NCBI RefSeq assembly: GCF_040656415.1
Contig: NZ_JBFAMC010000006.1
Location: forward strand, 62,001 to 126,000
Origin: Rhodococcus_F sp040656415
GTDB taxonomy: Bacteria; Actinomycetota; Actinomycetes; Mycobacteriales; Mycobacteriaceae
Length of the DNA: 64,000 nt
Reading direction: 5' to 3'
Part shown: piece by piece, positions 42,691-50,297 of the stretch
Position numbering within the stretch: position 1 is the stretch's first letter
How the letters are laid out: each line of letters begins with the position of its first letter
The notes under the pieces: model-generated
What the model saw: only the letters and a program-made list of their open reading frames with translations
What the model was told of the DNA's origin: nothing
Database searches by the model: none
Translations under genes and position numbers: made by a program

Positions 42691-43592
42691 CACGCCGCCA
42701 TTACCGGGACCCGATACACGGTCGCTGCTGCGCTCGGGCCTGCGCCTGCAGCAACGAACAGCGCACTCGTCACGTCTTTCATCCCGTCTGCTGTAACAGC
42801 GCGGTGGTATGCGAGTGTCAGTGCGGCGGTGTGTGTGTCACCGGCGACGCGCGGCTCTCCGTCGACACCGAGGCTGCGAATGCCGAGCTTCTCGGCCAGC
42901 GCGGTCTGGAAGCCGGATGTCGGCTGGGAGGAGATCAGAACCGTGGTGGCCGGGTCGATGCCGGAGCCGTCGAGTGCGCGTGTGGCGACCGAGACGGCGG
43001 CGTCGAGAATCCTGACGTCGAAGTCGTCGGCGCGAGCCACGGTCATCGCCGTGCGGCCGGTGGTACCCATCGTGGACATGTCGACGAACCCCTCGACAGC
43101 GGGTTCACCGTCCAGGAGATCAACATGCACTGGTCCGAACCCCTCTGGCCGGTCAGTGTGTTCGAGCAGCATCGCCGCACCGGCGGTGGTGTACGGGAAG
43201 CCCTGGGGCGCTGCTGCACCGGTCATCGACGGGTGGGTGTCTCCGGACACGACGAGGACACGCTCGGTTGTCGCCGTCTCGAGCAGGCCGGACGCCACCT
43301 GGACCGCATTGAGAACACCGCACGCACCGTTCATCAGGTCGAAGGAGAACGACTTCGGATCGGTCTCGGTGTAGTCGAGGCCGATACCGGCGGCCTTCTG
43401 GATCAGCGCTGCGATCGCGGGCTCGACCATGTTCGAATCTCGGTAGATACCGGTGTTGATCAGCACACCTACCTGCTCGGGGCCGATCGACGCCGCCTCG
43501 AGAGCTGCGCGAGCGGCCCTCGAGGAGTGCTCGATGACGCTGGCGGTGTCCGTGTCGTGACTGACACCGGTTGCTGTGATGATGACGCCCAT
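42690..43592 (-). CDS. LstB-like degenerate KAS III/OleA-family partner
   Basis: 300 residues of the thiolase fold, shorter than its neighbour. Cys91 is present (MNGACGVLNAV), but the catalytic histidine region reads SSQPTSGF and the GNT asparagine site reads GDTHTAA, so the Cys-His-Asn triad is broken. Glu57 (MVEPAIA) lies where the partner-supplied glutamate of OleA dimers is expected. In lst and nlt systems the B subunit forms a heterodimer with the active A subunit for head-to-head Claisen condensation of two acyl-CoAs. It starts one base after the A gene ends. Confidence 0.85.
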   Translation of the reverse strand: MGVIITATGVSHDTDTASVIEHSSRAARAALEAASIGPEQVGVLINTGIYRDSNMVEPAIAALIQKAAGIGLDYTETDPKSFSFDLMNGACGVLNAVQVASGLLETATTERVLVVSGDTHPSMTGAAAPQGFPYTTAGAAMLLEHTDRPEGFGPVHVDLLDGEPAVEGFVDMSTMGTTGRTAMTVARADDFDVRILDAAVSVATRALDGSGIDPATTVLISSQPTSGFQTALAEKLGIRSLGVDGEPRVAGDTHTAALTLAYHRAVTADGMKDVTSALFVAAGAGPSAAATVYRVPVMAA

Positions 43593-43593
43593 G

Positions 43594-44646
43594 TCAGGCC
43601 TCCAGAGACGAGATCGTGGCCGACAGGTACCCGGTGACGACTCCGGATGCGGCGGGCACCATCAGTACCTTCGACCCGGATGGGATGTTGCCTTGCCGCA
43701 AGTGGTCGTGTAGCACGATGAAATGCGAGGTGGATGAAGTGTTTCCGTACTTGTCGATGACGTTGAGTGGTGGCGGCATCGGCGTGGTGAATTCGCGTTC
43801 ACCGAGTGCGTTGAGGAACTCCACCGCCGACGATCCGAACTGGTGGTGTATGACGTAATCGAACTTTTCGTCGGCGAATGTGCGGCCCTGTTCGGCCAGG
43901 AAGGTGCTCTGACTGCCGGTCCACAGCTTGAACCGGTCCTCGTTGTGCATTCGCCGGTTGTCGGTGTAGAGGGCGACGCCCTGAGTGCGGTCGCTCGGCT
44001 TCCCGATGCACGCATCCGAGTACTCCGACGCGGTCATCATCTCTACGTAGTGGATTCGGTCCCGTTCGTCCTCCGACACGTCGATGATCACCGCGCTACC
44101 GGAATCGCCGACCGACAGCGACGCGAACTGCGGGTCGTAACCGCCCGACAGCTCTTTGACCGCAGTCTCGGCGATCGGGGTGATTGCCTCCCCACTGACG
44201 ACCATGCCGTTGCGGATGATCCCGGCGCGGATCATCTTGTCCAGCAGTAAGGTCCCCGTGAGCATGCCGGCGCAGGCGTTGGAGATGTCGAAGTGGATCA
44301 CCTGTCGCGCGCCGAGCTCCTTTGCGATCATCGATGCAAACGACGGCTCGAAGTAGATCGTCTCTCCGTTCTTGCTCCGGGTGATGGATACCGAGACGAT
44401 GGCATCGAGATCCTCCGCGCTGTAGCGTGACCGAGACAGGCAGTCCCGAGCCGCGTTCACCGCGAGGATGAACGAATCCTCGTAGGTCTCGGAAGACGTG
44501 GACCTCACCCGCCGTTCCCGAACACCGGTCACCGCCGCAAAGTCGAAGCTCGGCTTCTCTGCGAGACGGCCGATCAACTCTTCGGTTGTCACTACGTCCT
44601 CTGGCAGATAAGCACCGATTGCTTCGAACCGGGAATACGTCACCAC
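43594..44646 (-). CDS. LstA-like KAS III/OleA-family acyl-CoA condensing enzyme
   Basis: 350 residues with a full catalytic triad: Cys125 (DISNACAGML), His268 (IHHQFGSS) and Asn302 (YGNTSSTS). Glu100 (YFEPSFA) is at the position of the OleA dimer glutamate. It should condense two fatty acyl-CoAs into a 2-alkyl-3-keto acid, together with the degenerate B subunit. AGAGGGG precedes GTG 44646 (GTG 44643 also possible). It is the first gene of the eight-gene operon. Ordinary FabH would be expected next to fatty-acid synthesis genes and alone. Confidence 0.87.
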   Translation of the reverse strand: MVTYSRFEAIGAYLPEDVVTTEELIGRLAEKPSFDFAAVTGVRERRVRSTSSETYEDSFILAVNAARDCLSRSRYSAEDLDAIVSVSITRSKNGETIYFEPSFASMIAKELGARQVIHFDISNACAGMLTGTLLLDKMIRAGIIRNGMVVSGEAITPIAETAVKELSGGYDPQFASLSVGDSGSAVIIDVSEDERDRIHYVEMMTASEYSDACIGKPSDRTQGVALYTDNRRMHNEDRFKLWTGSQSTFLAEQGRTFADEKFDYVIHHQFGSSAVEFLNALGEREFTTPMPPPLNVIDKYGNTSSTSHFIVLHDHLRQGNIPSGSKVLMVPAASGVVTGYLSATISSLEA

Positions 44647-45278
44647 TCACCCCTCTATTTAGACCGGCCTCGTCCGCTTCCATGCCGAGTCGGTGCATTG
44701 TGTGAAGTCCCCCACGGAATCTCGCCATCCGCGGACAGGAAGAAGATCACGGGACGGTATTGGCGTGCAACCGTCCGGCTCTCAGCCCGTCTCTGCGGCG
44801 AGGAATGTACAGCCGAATACGAGCAGTCGTCACCGTCGCCCTCGCTGTCAATGTGCAAGGGGCGTGTAAGTCAGTCGCGGGTATCGGGCAGGCTGACACG
44901 CCAGGCGGGGGCGACACACTACAACACCCTCGGGAGTGGCAACCGCTCCGACCTGCAGGTTCACCGCCGCCCAGCGGGAGGAATCGGTAACGACCGAACC
45001 ACTCGAACGTGGAATATGGACTGCGAGAGAGGCTGATTCGGATGCCCTCTATGAATCGTGTCACATTACCGCGCGTCCTGCTTGAAAGCGGTACGGCTGG
45101 CATGGTCTTGTAGCGTTGGACTCTTATTACTTCAGAGTAGTATCGAGTCTTCAGTGGTGGAGACACGTGAAATACATTTCATTCCAGCCGCTTTCGGTGC
45201 GTACTCGGGAAACCGGTCGGCCCGAGGTGCTTGCCTTTCCGCCGGTCGGAAGTCCCCGTGGGGTGGTGGGATGAAAGT
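44647..45278. other. 632-base gap upstream of the beta-lactone operon
   Basis: No convincing gene: the frames here lack ribosome sites and recognisable domains. It must hold the operon promoter; a TAAATA (minus strand) lies about 15-20 bases before the lstA-like start but without a good -35. The size suggests room for regulation. No operator repeat stands out. Confidence 0.5.
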
Positions 45279-46610
45279 TCAGTCCAAGGTGCACCCGGCC
45301 AGCGGAACGCCGTTGAGTCGGTCGAGTAGGTAGCTGACCGCACTGTCAGGGCCGTATCCCTCGATGTACTCCGGTCCCAAGTGGTTTGGTAAGGCCGCTC
45401 CGGGCAGGATAGGGGGCAGGGTGTTCGTACGGAATGTAACGGTCGCGCCACGAGCGCACCAGTCCTCGGCGAGTTGGCGAGCCTGACCATGGGGCACGGT
45501 GTCATCGTTGATCGCACTGGTGATCAGGACCGGGCTCGACGGAGTCATTGTGCCGATTCGCTGTTGCCGTAGCAGTTCGACTACCTCCGGGATTTCGCGC
45601 AGGTGCTCGAGTATCGGGCGTCCGTCCACGGTCACGCTACTGGTCTGCGTAAAGGGACGCTTGAAGATGATGTCGGCGATGCACGAGTCGCTGAGCGTGG
45701 CGAGAAGATCTTTACCTGCGGGAGTGACTAGTTCATCGACGAATTTGCGCATATCCGGATTGCGTTCGGTGAAACCATTCACCGCGTAGCCGACAACGGC
45801 TCCGATGAGGTTGCTGTTATCGATCCGCTCGAGCACCGCGGTGAGATCCGCAGTCGGCGCGCCGGCCCAAGTTCCCTCGAGATTGAGCTCCGGCGCATAG
45901 TCCGGCTGCAGCTCCGCGGCCGCTGCGACGGCGCCACCACCCTGCGAAAAACCCCAGAACACCACCGGCGTCGTAGAACCGGAGTCGGCCAGCGCGTTTG
46001 CAGCCCGCGCAGCGTCTAGAACCGCGTGCGCCTGCTCGACTCGGTTGGCGTACGTGTGAATCCCGGGTGTGCCCAACCCGATGTAGTCGGTCACGAACAC
46101 CCGGGCGCCGAGCGAACTCCACGTCGCGGCCGAAATCGCCTCCTGGTTGGCAGACAACGACAACATCGCTGGATCGGCATACAGGCCGGTGGAAAATGCG
46201 ACCGACATCGCGCACTGGTCACCCTGGCCGGACGTGCCTGGAGCAATTACGACTGTCGGCTTGTCCCCCGTTCCCTGCCAGGGGTGGGCTGGATCGATGT
46301 AGGTACCGCTGACCGCGACCGCGTCCCCATCTTGCGTGCGTGAGGTGTATAGAACCTTTTGGCCAGTAATCGGCCAGATGCCGTCCGCCCCAGGTGGGGC
46401 CGCGAAGATCGCCAGGGGCTCGGTTCTGATCACCGTGCCCGGTGTCTGATCGACCAACGGCGGAGGAAGGTAGAAGCTGTCGACTGGAGCGGCAACCGCA
46501 GCAGTTGCGCCAGGCCAGATTGCCACAGCTGCAGCAGCACAGGTCATCGCGACCATGGTCGCCAGGCGTTTGTTCACCTGGCTCACCCTGGTCCGAGCAA
46601 GTCGCCGCAT
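45279..46610 (-). CDS. secreted lipase, LIP family
   Basis: 443 residues. The signal peptide (about 1-40: basic start, ATMVAMTCAAAAVAIW core, AVA-AP cleavage) is followed by an alpha/beta-hydrolase of the secretory lipase family, with the nucleophile Ser222 in WGFSQGGG and the downstream INDDTVPHGQ acid/His region. Such enzymes hydrolyse triacylglycerols or esters outside the cell. GGGAGG lies eight bases before ATG 46610. It is encoded just upstream, same strand, of a lipstatin-like cluster whose product class inactivates serine lipases; a functional link is possible but unproven. Confidence 0.85.
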   Translation of the reverse strand: MRRLARTRVSQVNKRLATMVAMTCAAAAVAIWPGATAAVAAPVDSFYLPPPLVDQTPGTVIRTEPLAIFAAPPGADGIWPITGQKVLYTSRTQDGDAVAVSGTYIDPAHPWQGTGDKPTVVIAPGTSGQGDQCAMSVAFSTGLYADPAMLSLSANQEAISAATWSSLGARVFVTDYIGLGTPGIHTYANRVEQAHAVLDAARAANALADSGSTTPVVFWGFSQGGGAVAAAAELQPDYAPELNLEGTWAGAPTADLTAVLERIDNSNLIGAVVGYAVNGFTERNPDMRKFVDELVTPAGKDLLATLSDSCIADIIFKRPFTQTSSVTVDGRPILEHLREIPEVVELLRQQRIGTMTPSSPVLITSAINDDTVPHGQARQLAEDWCARGATVTFRTNTLPPILPGAALPNHLGPEYIEGYGPDSAVSYLLDRLNGVPLAGCTLD

Positions 46611-46831
46611 AGTCGAGTCCCTCCCCTGATGTGCACCCTCGCTCACGTCGGGCCGACACCCAGCGAGTGAGCCGACTTCCCGTCGGGCGAGTAGCCGGAC
46701 ACTAGCAGGTATGGGTGATGGTCGTCACGGCAGGCCCGAAACTGGACCAGCCCGTTGCCCGAAGCTCCGGCGAAAGATGTCTCGCATTCAGTTCTTTGGT
46801 GTTTGTGTCAGCTGAACACGCTGCCTGCGCT

Positions 46832-47914
46832 CTAGCCGCTGCCGGCCAGCGAACCGAAGTCGATGCACAGCGAACCAAAGCACTGGTCGATGGTGATCAC
46901 CGACACGGTGTCGTCATCTCTGTTGGTGACGTAGGCGCGGGTTCCGTCCGGCGCGATCGCCACCTGTTGCGGGGCATCCCCGACCGCGATGGTGTCGACC
47001 TCGGTGTTGGTGGCGATGTCGATCACCGACACGGTGTCGTCATCTCTGTTGGTGACGTAGGCGCGGGTTCCGTCCGGGGTGATCGCCACCTGTTGCGGGG
47101 CGTTGCCGACGGGGATGGTAGCGACCTCGGTCTTGGTGGCGGTGTTGATCACCGACACCGAACCGTCTTTGAAGTTGGTGACATAGGCGAAGTCGCCGTT
47201 CGGGGTGATCGCCACCCCCTGATGGGGGGCGTTGCCGACCTCGATGGTGTCGACCTTGGTGTTGGTTTCGATGTTGATCACCGTCACCGAACCGGAATGA
47301 TAATGGGTGACGTAGGCGAAGGCCCCGTCCGGGGTGATCGCCACGTATTGCGGGACGTTGTCGACCTCGATGGTGTCGACCTCGGCGTTGGTGGCGGTGT
47401 TGATCACCGACACCGAATGGTCGACGATGTTGGTGACGTAGGCGAAGGCCCCGTCCGGGGTGATCGCCATCCCCTGCGGGGCATCCCCGATCGCGATGGT
47501 GTCGACCTTGGTGTTGGTCGCGGTGTCGATCACCGACACCGAAGAGCGTAAGTTGTTGACGACGTAGGCGAAGGCCCCGTTGGGGCTGATCGCCACCTGT
47601 TGCGGGGCGTTGAGGATATGAGGGGCCGAGATCGTGATGGTCTCAACCTCGGCGTTGGTGGCGGTGTCGATCACCGACACCGAACCGTCGACGTTGTTGG
47701 TGACGTAGGCGAAGTCCCCGTTCGGGGTAATCGCCACCCCGAGCGGGCTGTCGCCGACCGGGATGGTGCCGATGACGGTGTCCGCGGCGGCGGTCGCGGC
47801 CCCCGCCCCGGCCATACCGAGAACCATCAAGGAGGTGACCGTCAATCGGGGCAACAGGTGTCGCACACGCCCCCTGACCTCGGGGTAGTTGCGGAAACCG
47901 CTGTGGTGACTCAA
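46832..47914 (-). CDS. secreted YVTN-type seven-bladed beta-propeller protein
   Basis: 360 residues. A signal peptide (HLLPRLTVTSLMVLGMAGAGAATAAA) is followed by seven repeats of about 42 residues with consensus VGNAPQQVAITPDGAFAYVTN--D-SVSVID-ATNTEVDTI, which should close into a single propeller ending with a Cys-containing tail (DQCFGSLCIDFGS). A TTG start at 47914 is favoured because AGGAG lies six bases upstream; the longer frame has no ribosome site. YVTN propellers are extracellular or surface proteins; ligand unknown. Repeats 6 and 7 are almost identical in DNA, suggesting recent duplication. Confidence 0.85.
   Translation of the reverse strand: MSHHSGFRNYPEVRGRVRHLLPRLTVTSLMVLGMAGAGAATAAADTVIGTIPVGDSPLGVAITPNGDFAYVTNNVDGSVSVIDTATNAEVETITISAPHILNAPQQVAISPNGAFAYVVNNLRSSVSVIDTATNTKVDTIAIGDAPQGMAITPDGAFAYVTNIVDHSVSVINTATNAEVDTIEVDNVPQYVAITPDGAFAYVTHYHSGSVTVINIETNTKVDTIEVGNAPHQGVAITPNGDFAYVTNFKDGSVSVINTATKTEVATIPVGNAPQQVAITPDGTRAYVTNRDDDTVSVIDIATNTEVDTIAVGDAPQQVAIAPDGTRAYVTNRDDDTVSVITIDQCFGSLCIDFGSLAGSG
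46886..47780 (-). repeat. seven tandem propeller-blade repeats in DNA
   Basis: Units of about 126 bases sharing GTGATCGCCACC, GTTGGTGACGTAGGCG and GTGTCGATCACCGACACC (plus-strand reading). The copies around 46890-47010 and 47015-47130 are the closest. It is coding repeat, not CRISPR. Confidence 0.8.
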
Positions 47915-48182
47915 ATTTTCTCCTGCCCTTCGAGGAACCAAACGGATCAACACGTCGTGGAAAAACCGGCGGCCGCAATGGTGAGTACCGGCAGCTCATC
48001 GGAGGTTATCAACTGGGCGTAAATCTGTACCCTCGAATTCGCCGAAACTGTCACGGTCACAATGCCACACGTGACCTGATCGAGTGTCGGCATCGTACGC
48101 GTGACCCGGCCCCCGCACGCTCCTCGTTGGCGTAACCTGACGTATGGCCGCAGACGACGTTCGAGGACAAATCGGCACGCGA

Positions 48183-48473
48183 TCAGTGAGGCGAGTTCTG
48201 CTTCCGCCACATGACAACGGCTGCGGAGAACCAAATTGTCAGAGCGACCATAGCCAGAGACCAGCCGATGATCCCGCTAAAGTACTTTCCCTGCAAAATG
48301 ATCGGGACCATGACACCCAGAATGACCAACGACATACAGGTGCCGTTGAATATTCGAAACCTCTGTTTGGTCATCGCTCTACTCTTGTCCCCAAGCTCGA
48401 GCAACGCAAGCTCCACGGTTCCTCGCAATACCGCCGGCGTTCGCGAGATCGACTTATGTTGCGGTCGGGTCAT
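48183..48473 (-). CDS. small two-helix membrane protein
   Basis: About 96 residues. A basic N-terminal part (MTRPQHKSISRTPAVLRGTV, ALLELGDKSRAMTKQRFR) is followed by two hydrophobic helices (NGTCMSLVILGVMVPIIL and IIGWSLAMVALTIWFSAAVVMW) and a short basic tail. GGTTGGAA precedes ATG 48473; the internal ATG 48377 would give a 64-residue product. Family not recognised. Confidence 0.55.
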   Translation of the reverse strand: MTRPQHKSISRTPAVLRGTVELALLELGDKSRAMTKQRFRIFNGTCMSLVILGVMVPIILQGKYFSGIIGWSLAMVALTIWFSAAVVMWRKQNSPH

Positions 48474-48510
48474 TTCCAACCGAATCGACCTTCTGTAGCA
48501 CGATGACGGT

Positions 48511-48831
48511 ATGTCTCCAACCAAGTCTGAGGTGTCTATTCGGGACCGTTGGGCGTGGCCAATTACGTTCGCCGTGACCATGGTGCTCGGAGCGGTACTT
48601 CACTTCACGGTGGAACCGCAAGCCTGGATCCTGGCTGCCCTCGCGATCGGGATCGCTATCGTCTTCAATCTGGTTTCGTGGCTCGTTGCGCGCCGGTGCG
48701 AGCACGTACCGTACACCACTGCGTCGACGGAATCGGCAGACACGTCGAGCTTGTGCAGCAGTGCCGTAATCGCATCGCTAGCAAGCTCGGACGGCGGCTT
48801 GTCCGACACCGAACACAGATCAAACCCATAG
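48511..48831 (+). CDS. small membrane protein with a replaced C-terminus
   Basis: 106 residues. The first 62 form a plausible membrane protein (DRWAWPITFAVTMVLGAVLHF and AWILAALAIGIAIVFNLVSWLVARR). From about 48693 on, the frame runs antisense through the start of a KAS III-like gene and gives a Ser/Thr-rich tail that looks random. The gene therefore seems to have lost its own 3' end at a recombination junction. No good ribosome site is visible. Confidence 0.4.
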   Translation: MSPTKSEVSIRDRWAWPITFAVTMVLGAVLHFTVEPQAWILAALAIGIAIVFNLVSWLVARRCEHVPYTTASTESADTSSLCSSAVIASLASSDGGLSDTEHRSNP

Positions 48832-48929
48832 GAACGCAGCCGATCAGCGAGTGCGCCCGCCCCCGCTACCTGATCCACGGGCTGGAGTTCCCCGACAGCA
48901 TAGACCGGTGGAGTGATGATTGCAGCCAT
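48697..48929 (-). pseudogene. 5' fragment of a KAS III/thiolase-fold gene
   Basis: About 77 residues resembling the N-terminus of KAS III-like proteins (MAAIITPPVYAVG; ASDAITALLHKLDVSADSVDAVVYGT), then the similarity stops near 48700 where the opposing membrane gene begins. The active-site region is absent. Its ATG overlaps the stop of the SnoaL-like gene (TAATG), so a two-gene operon has been cut. It is not a copy of the lst-like A or B genes, which start differently. Confidence 0.6.
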
Positions 48930-49291
48930 TAGGCGGCGGCGCTGTAATGCGCCAGAACCTTGGTGATCAGACCGTCCTCACCGACGAACAGGACTTCCGC
49001 TACCATCCGGCCACCGACACTGCGCATGTAAATCGTCACCGTATCCACGCAGTGCAACACATCCACGACCTCGAATCGAAGGTCCGGATTCGCGGCTAGT
49101 GCCGTTCCAAAGTACTTCTTGAGCCCGTCACGACCTTGGACGACGTCACTCCCCATAGTCTGTCCGGCGAAGGGTGACACGAGTTCGATGTCCGGTGAGT
49201 ACAGACGGAGAATCTGCTCCAGGTCATGGGTGTTCCAGACCTCAATATGGCGCCGGACGAAGGTCTGCGCGTCATGATCAGTCCATGCCAT
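48929..49291 (-). CDS. SnoaL/NTF2-like fold protein
   Basis: 120 residues, a single NTF2/SnoaL-like cone-shaped domain (RRHIEVWNTHDLEQILRLYSPDIELVSP; GRDGLKKYFGTALAANPDLRFEVVDV). Members are polyketide cyclases, steroid isomerases or dimeric binding proteins. It is followed with stop-start overlap by a truncated KAS III-like gene, which hints at an acyl-chain or polyketide context that has been lost. The ribosome site is weak. Confidence 0.75.
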   Translation of the reverse strand: MAWTDHDAQTFVRRHIEVWNTHDLEQILRLYSPDIELVSPFAGQTMGSDVVQGRDGLKKYFGTALAANPDLRFEVVDVLHCVDTVTIYMRSVGGRMVAEVLFVGEDGLITKVLAHYSAAA

Positions 49292-49600
49292 TGTCAGGAT
49301 TTTCCTATTCTGAGTCAGAGCTTGCGGAGGACGGTAGAGCTGAAAAGATGACTAGCGCCGATGCCGATGACTAGGGCGCGCTGTCCTTGGGCTGTGTCCC
49401 CGGAGCCGATCCGGGGGCACAGCCGTTCTCGAGATCAGTTCTTCGCCGGCGGGTTGTTGTGATTCCACTCAGCCGGATTCGGCTGGTGTCCTCGATGTTC
49501 CTCGGTATGGCGGCACCCTCGTCTGCGGTTGCCTCGCTGCGGTGACCGATCGGGCCGACACCACGGGACGTGGCGCCGACCCGAAAGGCGGTGCGCTAGG
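49292..49600. other. 309-base gap with a terminator
   Basis: Contains the hairpin at 49390-49424. No open frame here has a start site or recognisable product. Confidence 0.6.
49390..49424 (-). terminator. terminator downstream of the small secreted protein
   Basis: A stem of 14 pairs: GGCTGTG with CACAGCC, a T-G wobble, then CCCCGGA with TCCGGGG, around a GCCGA loop. It lies about 175 bases past the stop of the gene at 49601. Confidence 0.7.
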
Positions 49601-49975
49601 TCAACCCAAGGAGCCGAGCACCAGCTCCATCGAGCCGAACCCCATCTCCATGGAGCCGAACCACAGCCGTGCTGCGGCGAGGTCAAGAGCGTCGATCGGT
49701 GCTGAGGGGCACGGGGGCACGCCGAGTACGTCGGGGCCTACGGCTTCCCAGCACTCAGTGATCTGCTCCGGGGTGAAGGTCCGGTCGAATCGATACGCCT
49801 CCCAGATGGTCTCAGCGGAACCCGACCGGATGTAGCTACCGCCTGCGGGAAGGCTCCCGCCGCCGATGGAGTCTTGGGCGTGGGCGACTGCAGGGGCTGC
49901 GGCCAGGAATAGCCCCGCGGTCAGGGTTGCGACGATCTTGAACGGGCTTCTCAATTGCTTCATCTCCAGACTCAT
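49601..49975 (-). CDS. small secreted protein
   Basis: 124 residues. A signal peptide (MKQLRSPFKIVATLTAGLFLAAAPAVAHA, cleavage before QDS) gives a mature protein of about 90 residues with two cysteines (ITECWEA, VPPCPSA) likely to form a disulfide, and a C-terminal repeat FGSMEMGFGSMELVLGS. Resembles small exported proteins of Rhodococcus/Mycobacterium with no known function. ATG 49975 follows AGG at six bases; ATG 49963 is an alternative. A palindrome-promoter lies upstream at 50015-50046. Confidence 0.7.
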   Translation of the reverse strand: MSLEMKQLRSPFKIVATLTAGLFLAAAPAVAHAQDSIGGGSLPAGGSYIRSGSAETIWEAYRFDRTFTPEQITECWEAVGPDVLGVPPCPSAPIDALDLAAARLWFGSMEMGFGSMELVLGSLG

Positions 49976-50297
49976 GAATTACCTATCGTGCACTGGCCGA
50001 TATCGGCTCGGCATACTATAAGCAACGATTCGATCGATCGATCGAAGTTTGGAGGTCCTTCCCGAGTTGACACTGCGGAGAGGATGTTCAATGAACCGGC
50101 GCATTCGGCGACCAGGCACGCTCTGTGCTCCGAAACTCGCTTCCATAGAGGATGTTTCACAACAAGCGCTGGCGGTGGAGTTGTGGAATATTGCTGCCCC
50201 ACAACTCGACGGCCTGCTCCGGCACCTACGGTGAGGGGACACTCGCGTACTTGTCGCCGGCCCCGTCACCGCCGATCCGTCGGCATACAGATCGCTT
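49976..50297. other. 322-base gap
   Basis: Holds the palindrome and -10 element at 50015-50046. The short frames here look like chance. Confidence 0.5.
50015..50046 (-). promoter_or_regulatory. 18-base palindrome over a promoter
   Basis: TTCGATCGATCGATCGAA (50029-50046) is a perfect palindrome. Eight bases downstream on the minus strand is a TATAGT (-10, 50015-50020), so the -35 position would fall inside the palindrome. It lies 40-70 bases before the small secreted protein gene. Confidence 0.4.

Noticed and set aside
33749..44646. Hydrocarbon (OleABCD) olefin pathway
   Set aside because: OleB is missing and an NRPS plus formyltransferase are present, so a retained, decorated beta-lactone fits better.
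44698..45166. Frames of 112 and 139 aa in the gap before the lst-like operon
   Set aside because: No ribosome site, no recognisable domain, overlap each other antisense.
46886..47780. CRISPR-like array
   Set aside because: Repeats of about 126 bases are in one open frame and encode propeller blades; there are no uniform spacers or cas genes.
47947..48093. 48-aa minus-strand frame starting near 48093
   Set aside because: Reads plausibly (VTVSANSRVQIYAQLITS) but has no ribosome site or recognisable family; not enough evidence for a gene.
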